6,415 bases of DNA from Marinosulfonomonas sp. (GTDB lineage: Bacteria > Pseudomonadota > Alphaproteobacteria > Rhodobacterales > Rhodobacteraceae). How positions within the stretch are numbered: the first letter of the stretch is position 1; the number at the start of each line of letters is the position of its first letter. Below are positions 1 through 5,105 of this stretch, piece by piece. Under the pieces are notes generated by a model. The model made no database searches. It worked only from the letters and a program-made list of their open reading frames with translations, and had not been told where the DNA came from. The stretch spans positions 1 through 6,415 of the forward strand of contig JAFLKA010000287.1 of assembly GCA_022712735.1 (NCBI GenBank). Reading direction: 5' to 3'. A program made the translations under genes and the position numbers.

Positions 1-361
1 TTACGCCCGCGATGCGATCAACAACGGGGTTGTGCGCCCGATAATTCGGGGACAGGCCACAAAAACAGGGGGTGAAATCAAAGCGTCGGCCTTACAGGTG
101 CATGACGCGTTGGACTGGGTCGAAACCCTGCTGCAAACCGCGCCCTATCTGGCGGGAGACAACATCACGGCTGCAGATGTCGTTTTCATGCCGATTGTTC
201 AGGGCTTGATACGCACCACAAGCAGTCCCGATGCAAAAGCGTTGCTGTTAGGTTTTGACAATTTTGCGCAATCGTATCCGGCAATTTCCATTTGGCTGGG
301 GCGGATCGAAGCGTTGCCTGCTTATGACAAATCCTATCCGCCCCATTGGAAAAATGCTTAG
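1..361 (+). CDS. Glutathione S-transferase family protein, C-terminal part (cut by left window edge)
   Basis: The frame beginning at base 2 is open from the left edge to a TAG stop at 359-361, giving about 119 visible residues. A GTG at 32 is only an internal codon, because the frame continues upstream of it. The visible part is the all-helical C-terminal domain of a glutathione S-transferase. It has the typical helix-6 pattern YLAGDNITAADVVFMP (the N-capping box and hydrophobic staple region), then a helix ending in YPAISIWLGRIEALPAYD and the tail SYPPHWKNA. The N-terminal thioredoxin-like domain that binds glutathione lies outside the window, so substrate and subclass cannot be judged. Such cytosolic enzymes conjugate glutathione to electrophiles or act as peroxidases or isomerases. 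The gene converges on the minus-strand gene ending at 387, with only 25 nt between stops and no clear terminator. Confidence 0.85.
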   Translation, partial: YARDAINNGVVRPIIRGQATKTGGEIKASALQVHDALDWVETLLQTAPYLAGDNITAADVVFMPIVQGLIRTTSSPDAKALLLGFDNFAQSYPAISIWLGRIEALPAYDKSYPPHWKNA

Positions 362-386
362 TCCGGGAATGGTAAATACCGCAAGC

Positions 387-1145
387 CTACCGATAGTTAA
401 TCGCCGCCCGTGCCTGCTCTTTGAGCCACGCAGCCATCTTCTTATATGGCACAGGGCCATGGCTAATACGGGCGACACCCAGATCTGCCAGCACAGATGC
501 CGACGGCGCGTGGGGTAACGCAAGGATATTCACCGGCAGCGGGCAATCGGCACAGAGCTGTTTGATCAACGCCTCGTCCGTCAGGCCCGGAGCAAAGAAA
601 CCATCGCCCCCGACCCCGGCGTAGGCATGCGCACGGGTTAAAGCCTCGTCCAGCAGGTCCGCGTGATCTTCGGGTTTGGCCTTTAGAAACAGATCGGTGC
701 GGGCATTGATAAAGATGTTACTACCCGCCTGATCCGCCCCCTCGCGGGCCGCCGCAACCCGAGCGGTTTGCACCTCGACATCATGCAAACCGTCACCCCC
801 AACGATCTGGTCCTCAAAGTTGAACCCGACAGCCCCTGCCTGAACCACCTGCACAACCGTATCCGTAACCCCTTTGGGGGCGACGCTATAAGCACCCTCG
901 ATGTCGGACGACACAGGCAGGTCCACCGCAGCCACGATGCGACGCAAGTTTTCCAGCATCAATTCCAGCGGGATTTTCTCGCCATCGTCAAAGCCCTGCG
1001 CAACCGCCACAGGCCAGCTGCCAGTGGCAATCGCCTTGGCGCCAGCGGATTGCACTATCAAAGCGGTGCCCGCATCCCAGACGTTGAACAACACAACGGG
1101 GTCGGATTTTACATGTAGCGATTCAAAGGTTTCAGCGTGTGTCAT
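387..1145 (-). CDS. Isocitrate lyase/PEP mutase superfamily protein (PrpB-like fold, substrate unknown)
   Basis: A 252-residue cytosolic TIM-barrel protein of the PEP mutase/isocitrate lyase superfamily. Visible landmarks are LFNVWDAGTA (about 19-28), the metal-binding strand PVSSDIEGAYS with D81 and E83 (about 77-87), GFNFEDQ with E111 and D112, and FINARTD with R149 and D151. Known members make or break C-C or P-C bonds next to a carboxylate (2-methylisocitrate lyase, PEP mutase, phosphonopyruvate hydrolase, oxaloacetate hydrolase). The loop after the EDQ motif reads IVGGDGLHDVE and lacks the KKCGH/KRCGH catalytic cysteine of the lyases, so prpB or aceA should not be assigned. An in-frame ATG at 1232 would overlap the upstream gene and adds non-family sequence. 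The ATG at 1145 was chosen because GGAAAG (1155-1160) lies 9 nt upstream and family similarity starts there. It follows the DUF853 gene by 64 nt with no terminator between, so cotranscription is likely. Confidence 0.88.
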   Translation of the reverse strand: MTHAETFESLHVKSDPVVLFNVWDAGTALIVQSAGAKAIATGSWPVAVAQGFDDGEKIPLELMLENLRRIVAAVDLPVSSDIEGAYSVAPKGVTDTVVQVVQAGAVGFNFEDQIVGGDGLHDVEVQTARVAAAREGADQAGSNIFINARTDLFLKAKPEDHADLLDEALTRAHAYAGVGGDGFFAPGLTDEALIKQLCADCPLPVNILALPHAPSASVLADLGVARISHGPVPYKKMAAWLKEQARAAINYR

Positions 1146-1209
1146 GTCATACTTCTTTCCGGCTTGACGCCATGTCCTGATTTGGGCTGATGCCCTGTTC
1201 TGCTGCGGG

Positions 1210-2754
1210 CTATCGCCCCTTGAAAAATCCACCCAGAATCCCGCGCACGATGCGCTTGCCGGTAGTGCCTTTCAGTTCCTTCAAAATCACATCGCCAATC
1301 GCGCCGCTCCAACTGGCATCTTTGCGGGTTTTGCGCGATGTTGAACGCTCGACCCGCGCCCCCGTATAACGCCTGCCAGCCTTATACTCGCGCAGCGCCA
1401 GATCGGCCTCTTCCTCGGCACGCTCAGATTTTTCGGCCGCGTTCGCTGCATCATCCGCCCGCTTGCGCAGCATTTCAAACGCCGATTGGCGGTCCAGCTT
1501 TATCTCGTATTTTCCGGCCACAGGTGATGCTTCAATCACCGCGCGGCGCTCGGTTGTCGTGATCGGCCCCAGTTGCGAGGATGGTGGCCGGATCAAAGTG
1601 CGCTCGACCACACCAGGTACGCCTTTGCGTGCCAGCATCGAGGTCACGGCCTCGCCCACGCCAACCTCGCGGATGGCTTCTTCTGTGGAAAACCGCGGGT
1701 TGTCGCGGTAGGTTTCAGCCGCATGCATCAGCTGCTTGCGATCCCGCGCTGTATAGGCCCGCAGCGCGTGTTGCACACGGTTGCCCAACTGGCCCAGAAT
1801 GTCTTCGGGAATGTCGCGCGGGTTCTGGGTGACAAAATACACCCCGACCCCTTTGGAGCGGATCAGGCGGGCGACTTGCTCTACCTTGTCAATCATCGGT
1901 TTGGGCGCACCATCAAACAGCAAGTGCGCTTCGTCAAAGAACAGCACCAGCTTGGGCTTGTCGGGGTCACCGACCTCGGGCAGCTCCTCGAATAATTCAC
2001 TGAGCAACCAGATCAGGAAAGTCGCGTATAATTTCGGGGCCGCCATCAGGCTGTCTGCGGCCAGAATATTAATCTGCCCGCGCCCATCTGGCGCAACCGT
2101 CATCATATCGGCCAGATCCAGCGCCGGTTCACCAAACAGGTTGGCCCCGCCCTGATTTTCCAACACCAGCAAACGGCGCTGGATAGTACCGACCGACGAG
2201 CGGGATACATTGCCATAGCGCAAGGACAGCACCTTGCCGTTTTGCCCGACCCAGACCAGCAAAGCCTGCAAGTCCGCAAGGTCCAGCAACGGCAAACCCT
2301 GTTCATCCGACACTCGGAACGCGATGTTCAACACGCCCTCTTGGGCCTCTGACAGCTCTAACAGGCGCGAGATCAGCAGCGGGCCCATTTCGGCCACCGT
2401 GGTGCAGATCGGGTGGCCGGATTTACCGAACAAATCCCAGAACGTCACCGGAAAGGCATTATAGGCGTAATCGTCAAAGCCGATTTTGGCGGCGCGGCTG
2501 GTGAATGCCTCGTGCAGTTTGAATGTATCGGACCCCGCCACTGCCAGCCCTGACAAATCGCCCTTCACATCGGACATGAACACCGGAACACCGGCGGCGG
2601 ACAGTTCTTCGGCCAGGATTTGCAGGGTCACGGTTTTGCCCGTCCCCGTTGCCCCCGCAATCAATCCGTGGCGGTTGGCGTATTTCAACAGAATTTCTTG
2701 TGGCTCTGCGTAACCCTCGCCACCTCCACCGATAAATATCCGATCTTCACTCAC
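1210..2754 (-). CDS. HerA-like helicase / DUF853 family ATPase
   Basis: A 514-residue P-loop ATPase of the DUF853 family (HerA/FtsK-like superfamily, E. coli YjgR type). Walker A is GATGTGKT at 34-41, just after the family signature LLKYANRHGLIAG. Walker B is LVLFFDEAHLLF with D274 and E275. A polar sensor segment VYFVTQNPRDIPEDILGQLGNR follows at about 305-326, with a candidate arginine finger at R326. Residues about 425-457 are rich in Ala, Glu and Arg and look like a coiled coil. A basic tail ends in RIVRGILGGFFKGR, as is usual in this family. Relatives form hexameric rings that translocate DNA or other polymers, but the role of this subfamily is not established. The start is GTG at 2752-2754, with GGGGG at 2763-2767 eight nt upstream. 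Full length with both Walker motifs intact suggests an active ATPase, cytosolic with no membrane segment. It is divergent to the ialB-like gene and upstream of the PEP mutase-like gene. Confidence 0.92.
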   Translation of the reverse strand: MSEDRIFIGGGGEGYAEPQEILLKYANRHGLIAGATGTGKTVTLQILAEELSAAGVPVFMSDVKGDLSGLAVAGSDTFKLHEAFTSRAAKIGFDDYAYNAFPVTFWDLFGKSGHPICTTVAEMGPLLISRLLELSEAQEGVLNIAFRVSDEQGLPLLDLADLQALLVWVGQNGKVLSLRYGNVSRSSVGTIQRRLLVLENQGGANLFGEPALDLADMMTVAPDGRGQINILAADSLMAAPKLYATFLIWLLSELFEELPEVGDPDKPKLVLFFDEAHLLFDGAPKPMIDKVEQVARLIRSKGVGVYFVTQNPRDIPEDILGQLGNRVQHALRAYTARDRKQLMHAAETYRDNPRFSTEEAIREVGVGEAVTSMLARKGVPGVVERTLIRPPSSQLGPITTTERRAVIEASPVAGKYEIKLDRQSAFEMLRKRADDAANAAEKSERAEEEADLALREYKAGRRYTGARVERSTSRKTRKDASWSGAIGDVILKELKGTTGKRIVRGILGGFFKGR

Positions 2755-2781
2755 TGCGAATTCCCCCGCTTTTGCGTAGTT

Positions 2782-2810
2782 TTCATTTTTCTTACAGGTG
2801 AAAATACAAT
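2782..2810 (+). promoter_or_regulatory. Candidate sigma-70-type promoter for the first small RNA
   Basis: A good -10 hexamer, TACAAT (2805-2810, five of six consensus bases), lies 17 nt after a weak -35, TTCATT (2782-2787). It would start transcription near 2817, just before the first base-paired element of the RNA at 2825-2834. The -35 is poor, so an activator or another start is possible. Confidence 0.35.
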
Positions 2811-2816
2811 GTTAAT

Positions 2817-2922
2817 CATTTTACGCCAGTCTAAGATTACGTTCAGACGTTAAGTCCTCTTTCGTCTGGACATACTTCCTCCCTGTTAGACTGGCCGCGC
2901 TCTTGTAGTGCGGCCTTTTTTT
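2817..2922 (+). ncRNA. Candidate small noncoding RNA with exposed CUUCCUCCC tract
   Basis: This is a structured element, about 106 nt long, inside a divergent spacer. The 5' end is inferred from a -10 at 2805-2810, and the 3' end is set by a strong terminator. Three paired elements are visible. P1 is GCCAGTCTAA (2825-2834) with TTAGACTGGC (2886-2895), 10 perfect pairs, of which the outer three compete with the terminator stem. P2 is GTTCAGACG (2841-2849) with CGTCTGGAC (2863-2871), 9 pairs including one G-U. The third is the terminator hairpin at 2893-2915. The P2 loop holds TCCTC (2855-2859), and the strand between P2 and P1 holds CTTCCTCCC (2875-2883), unpaired in this fold and complementary to Shine-Dalgarno sequences. 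Several alphaproteobacterial trans-acting sRNAs (suhB/MmgR type, 'cuckoo' RNAs) share such CU-rich anti-SD tracts. Membership in any of these is not claimed. No convincing ORF occurs, and a protein-gene leader is unlikely because a second terminator lies before the next gene. Confidence 0.5.
2893..2922 (+). terminator. Rho-independent terminator (3' end of first small RNA)
   Basis: The stem pairs GGCCGCGCT (2893-2901) with AGTGCGGCC (2907-2915), 9 pairs with one G-U, closed by the loop CTTGT. It is followed at once by seven T residues (2916-2922). The T run is only on the + side, which sets the direction. No protein gene on + ends nearby. Confidence 0.82.
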
Positions 2923-2966
2923 GTTAAGGCCTGCCCCAAAGGGCAGATCACAATTGATTATAAAAG

Positions 2967-2995
2967 TTGACCCCTGCGACAAAACGCCGTAGCTT
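2967..2995 (+). promoter_or_regulatory. Candidate sigma-70-type promoter for the second small RNA
   Basis: The -35 TTGACC (2967-2972) and -10 TAGCTT (2990-2995) are separated by 17 nt. The -35 is strong (five of six consensus bases) and the -10 modest. The predicted start is near 3002. The -10 is flanked by the inverted repeat CGCC (2985-2988) / GGCG (2996-2999), which could be an operator or chance. It lies only 165 nt upstream of the second terminator's midpoint-to-leader region and has no ORF directly downstream, so it would serve a short RNA. Confidence 0.42.
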
Positions 2996-3001
2996 GGCGA
3001 C

Positions 3002-3075
3002 AATAATAAGTCGGCCAGTCCGACAGGGAGCACTTCAATAGGAAAAGGGTCTGTTTTCAGACCCTTTTCCTTTTG
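3002..3075 (+). ncRNA. Candidate second small noncoding RNA, about 74 nt
   Basis: The segment between the candidate promoter (2967-2995) and a very strong terminator (3040-3074) contains no start codon with a ribosome site and no plausible ORF. It holds a small hairpin, GTCGG (3010-3014) with CCGAC (3020-3024) around CCAGT. Then comes the single-stranded purine-rich segment AGGGAGCACTTCAATA, then the terminator hairpin. The simplest reading is a short independent transcript. The alternatives are a prematurely terminated leader of the ialB-like gene 125 nt downstream, or an orphan terminator that insulates that gene. The 5' end is an estimate. Confidence 0.38.
3040..3074 (+). terminator. Strong Rho-independent terminator in the divergent spacer
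   Basis: A perfect 14-bp stem pairs AGGAAAAGGGTCTG (3040-3053) with CAGACCCTTTTCCT (3058-3071) around a TTTT loop. It continues into three more T residues (3072-3074). The A-rich left arm means it could also work weakly on the minus strand. It lies between the candidate small RNA and the ialB-like gene, and no protein gene ends here on either strand. Confidence 0.83.
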
Positions 3076-3099
3076 TTATATTCCCGCCTTGGCAATATT

Positions 3100-3128
3100 T
3101 TGCCCAAAGATAAAAACACCGCTAAAAT
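3100..3128 (+). promoter_or_regulatory. Candidate promoter of the ialB-like gene
   Basis: The -35 TTGCCC (3100-3105) and -10 TAAAAT (3123-3128, five of six bases) have exact 17-nt spacing. The predicted start near 3135 gives a leader of about 66 nt. A competing pair, TTGGCA (3089-3094) and TAAAAA (3111-3116) with 16-nt spacing, overlaps it. The imperfect inverted repeat TTGGCA / TGCCCAA (3089-3107) sits over both -35 regions and might bind a regulator. Confidence 0.42.
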
Positions 3129-3200
3129 CCGGCCTGACTCTTCTTTTATGACGTGTTAGACGGCTGTAGACACGACAGCAGATATAATGGAACCAAACAT

Positions 3201-3881
3201 ATGTCCTACCTTCAAAAACTTTGCACTCTTGCCTTGATCCTGACTTTTAGCGGCGCGGCGGTTGCACAAGAAACCACAACTGGCACCACCACAACGCCCA
3301 CCACACAAAGCGAGGCCGAAACAGCCAGCGACGCGGAAACGACGACAGAAACCGATCCGGAAGCGCCTGCTATCGCCACAGAGATCGAAAGATCAATGGG
3401 TGTGGATGTTAACGCTGAAAACGGCGTTGGTACCGTCTATGTAAAAGACGAATTTGGCGATTGGGAATTACAGTGCTTCCGTGTGCCCGAAGGGGAAACC
3501 GAGCCATGCCAACTGTATCAGTTGTTAAAAGATGAAAATGGCAACGGTGTTGCCGAAGTCAACTTTATCAGCCTTCCCGATGGCCAGCAGGCCGCAGCCG
3601 GAGCAACCATTGTGACGCCACTTGAAACGCTGCTGACACAGCAGTTGACGCTGGCAATTGATGGCGGCCCAACCAAGCGTTACCCGTTTACATGGTGCGG
3701 CGCCGCGGGCTGTTATTCCCGTATCGGATTTTCAAATGCGGATGTGGCTGCTTTTAAGCGCGGCGCAAGCGCCAAAATTACGGTTGTGCCTGTGGCACAG
3801 CCAGATAAGAAAGTAATCGTAACAATGTCGCTGACCGGTTTCACCGCTGGTTATAATGCTGTTTTGGCGGCCAACAAATAA
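3201..3881 (+). CDS. Invasion-associated locus B (IalB) family periplasmic protein
   Basis: A 226-residue protein with a Sec signal peptide (positive K6, hydrophobic segment about 7-20, likely cleavage after AVA at 20-22). A Thr/Glu/Ala-rich linker follows at about 23-58. From about residue 78 comes an IalB-type beta domain: DEFGDWELQCFR with C92, then PCQLYQLL with C103, and later FTWCGAAGCYSRIGF with C166 and C171. The four late cysteines can form two disulfides in the periplasm, and C8 lies in the signal peptide. The family was named from a Bartonella erythrocyte-invasion locus but is widespread in free-living alphaproteobacteria, where its function is unknown, so no invasion role is inferred. 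An in-frame ATG at 3153 would add 16 polar residues and spoil the signal peptide, so the ATG at 3201 is preferred. The ribosome site is weak (GGA, 3189-3191). It ends at a bidirectional terminator facing lpxD. Confidence 0.88.
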   Translation: MSYLQKLCTLALILTFSGAAVAQETTTGTTTTPTTQSEAETASDAETTTETDPEAPAIATEIERSMGVDVNAENGVGTVYVKDEFGDWELQCFRVPEGETEPCQLYQLLKDENGNGVAEVNFISLPDGQQAAAGATIVTPLETLLTQQLTLAIDGGPTKRYPFTWCGAAGCYSRIGFSNADVAAFKRGASAKITVVPVAQPDKKVIVTMSLTGFTAGYNAVLAANK

Positions 3882-3903
3882 TAGAAACCAGTTAATCCAA
3901 TGC

Positions 3904-3935
3904 AAAAATGCCGCCCTATTCGGGCGGCATTTTTT
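3904..3935. terminator. Bidirectional Rho-independent terminator between the ialB-like gene and lpxD
   Basis: A perfect 13-bp stem pairs 3904-3916 with 3922-3934 (core GCCGCCC / GGGCGGC) around the loop TATTC. It has an A tract on the left and a T tract on the right, so RNA from either strand gets a GC hairpin followed by U residues. It lies 22 nt after the ialB-like stop and 20 nt after the lpxD stop, the expected place for convergent genes. Confidence 0.92.
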
Positions 3936-3955
3936 ATTCAAACGGCTGTATGGGA

Positions 3956-5038
3956 TCATTCTTTGCGCATCCACGCCGCCTTTAGCTCTGCCACCTGTTT
4001 GGCAAGCCGCGGCAAGCGGCGCAGCGCTTTTTGCATCTCGACGTGGCTCTCCATTTTTACGGCGGGCGAGCCCAGCAAAATCCGGCCGGCCGGTGCATTG
4101 GTAAATATCTTGGTCGCCCCGCCCGCAACCACATCATCGCCGACAAAAATGTTGTCCGACACACCGCATTGCCCTGCCATCACCACGCGGTCTCCAATGC
4201 GGGATGAGCCAGCAATACCGACCTGCCCACACAGCAGGCAATCTTCGCCCACTTGGACGTTATGGCCAATATGGACCTGATTATCGAGCTTGGTGCCGCG
4301 CCCGATGCGCGTTGCGCGGATGGTGCCCCGATCAATGGTAACATTGGCACCGGTTTCCACATCATCGCCGATTTCAACCGCGCCCAGCGAATGGATACGG
4401 GTCCAGCTTTGGGCGCTGGCTTGAACATCCTTGCCCAGATTTTCACGCGCCCTTTCGACGGTGGATTTTTCCGGTGTGACAAATGAAAACCCGTCCGATC
4501 CAATCACCCCGCCGGGATGCGCAATGAAACGATCACCAATCAGCACACGCGCCCCGATCCTGACCCCCTGAAGCAGCAGCGCGTCATCACCGATCGCGGC
4601 CCCTTCGGCCACGCTGACGTGACTGGCAATCCGCGCCCTCGCGCCAATAACAGCGCCGCGTCCGATCACCACAAAGGGGCCAATTGCTGCTCCCTCGCCG
4701 ATCAAAGCGTCATCATGGATAATCGCCGTTGTGTGGATGCCCGCCTCGATCTCGGGTCCCGGGTCCATCAGCGCGGTTAGCCCCGACATGGCATAGCGCG
4801 GGCGCGGCACAAAAATCGCGGCCTTCAACCCCAGCGCCTGCCAATCCGCCCCATCCCACAGGATCGCGGCGCGGGCCTGTCCCACGGCCAAACCATCGGC
4901 ATATTTAGCATCCATTGCCAAGGCCAGATCATCCGTCCCTGCACTCGCCGGTTCGGACGCGCCATTGATCAAGACGTCAACAGCGCCGACGGCTTTTGCC
5001 CCCAGCGCTGTTGCTATTTCTGAAACTGTATAGCCCAT
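3956..5038 (-). CDS. lpxD: UDP-3-O-(3-hydroxyacyl)glucosamine N-acyltransferase LpxD
   Basis: A 360-residue enzyme, about the usual LpxD length, for the third step of lipid A synthesis: transfer of a 3-hydroxyacyl chain from acyl carrier protein to the 2-amino group of UDP-3-O-acyl-glucosamine, in the cytosol. Residues 1-100 are the uridine-binding N-terminal domain (SEIATALGA, then ILWDGADW and FVPRPRYAM). From about 105 to 320 there are left-handed beta-helix hexapeptide repeats of the IGxGAxIG type. GSDGFSFV (180-187) and [13 protein letters not shown] (252-264) are LpxD signatures, and H259 matches the catalytic histidine. [17 protein letters not shown] (310-326) leads into a C-terminal helix (about 330-360). 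The start chosen is the second of two adjacent ATGs (5036-5038). It follows the L,D-transpeptidase stop by 67 nt on the same strand. The usual partners fabZ, lpxA and bamA are absent from this side. Confidence 0.95.
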   Translation of the reverse strand: MGYTVSEIATALGAKAVGAVDVLINGASEPASAGTDDLALAMDAKYADGLAVGQARAAILWDGADWQALGLKAAIFVPRPRYAMSGLTALMDPGPEIEAGIHTTAIIHDDALIGEGAAIGPFVVIGRGAVIGARARIASHVSVAEGAAIGDDALLLQGVRIGARVLIGDRFIAHPGGVIGSDGFSFVTPEKSTVERARENLGKDVQASAQSWTRIHSLGAVEIGDDVETGANVTIDRGTIRATRIGRGTKLDNQVHIGHNVQVGEDCLLCGQVGIAGSSRIGDRVVMAGQCGVSDNIFVGDDVVAGGATKIFTNAPAGRILLGSPAVKMESHVEMQKALRRLPRLAKQVAELKAAWMRKE

Positions 5039-5043
5039 CATGG

Positions 5044-5048
5044 CCCCC
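5044..5048 (-). promoter_or_regulatory. Ribosome binding site that decides the lpxD start
   Basis: GGGGG on the minus strand lies 5 nt before the ATG at 5036-5038 and only 2 nt before the adjacent ATG at 5039-5041. Two longer in-frame starts, ATG 5051-5053 and GTG 5081-5083, have no good ribosome site and add residues unlike LpxD N-termini. The second ATG is therefore preferred, though the two adjacent ATGs differ by only one residue. Confidence 0.6.
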
Positions 5049-5105
5049 AACATTTTTAGCGCATTGCGTTCAACCAGAAACACAATTCACTTTGTTGGGT
5101 CGGTT

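Noticed and set aside
356..386. Possible terminator between the convergent GST and PEP mutase-like genes (GCTT/AAGC with inner GGTA/TACC).
   Set aside because: The pairing is only two broken 4-bp stems with a large loop, and the T run on the minus side is short. This is too weak to call.
1146..1209. Possible terminator (GGGC ATCA GCCC) between the DUF853 and PEP mutase-like genes.
   Set aside because: The stem is only 4 bp with no following T run on the minus strand, so the two genes are treated as one unit.
1146..1232. N-terminal extension of the PEP mutase-like protein to an ATG at 1232.
   Set aside because: It would overlap the end of the DUF853 gene and adds residues unlike the family, whereas ATG 1145 has a good ribosome site.
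2809..2853. A 14-codon ORF (ATG at 2809, TAA at 2851-2853) with AGGTGAA upstream, possibly a leader peptide.
   Set aside because: Its start codon overlaps the best -10 hexamer, so the likely transcript would begin after it. The ORF also runs through stem P1 and is too short to judge without conservation data.
2821..3033. A 70-residue minus-strand ORF in the divergent spacer.
   Set aside because: It reads through two terminator or stem structures, shows no recognisable domain and has no ribosome site. It is better explained as chance.
3183..3188. A perfect TATAAT just before the ialB-like start, as its -10 element.
   Set aside because: No -35 lies at 16-18 nt, and a start about 7 nt downstream would leave a leader of about 6 nt without the ribosome site. 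The pair at 3100-3128 fits better, though a leaderless mRNA cannot be excluded.
5039..5083. Longer lpxD starting at GTG 5083, ATG 5053 or ATG 5041.
   Set aside because: These starts have no well-placed ribosome site. The added residues do not resemble LpxD N-termini, which begin close to the SEIATALGA motif.
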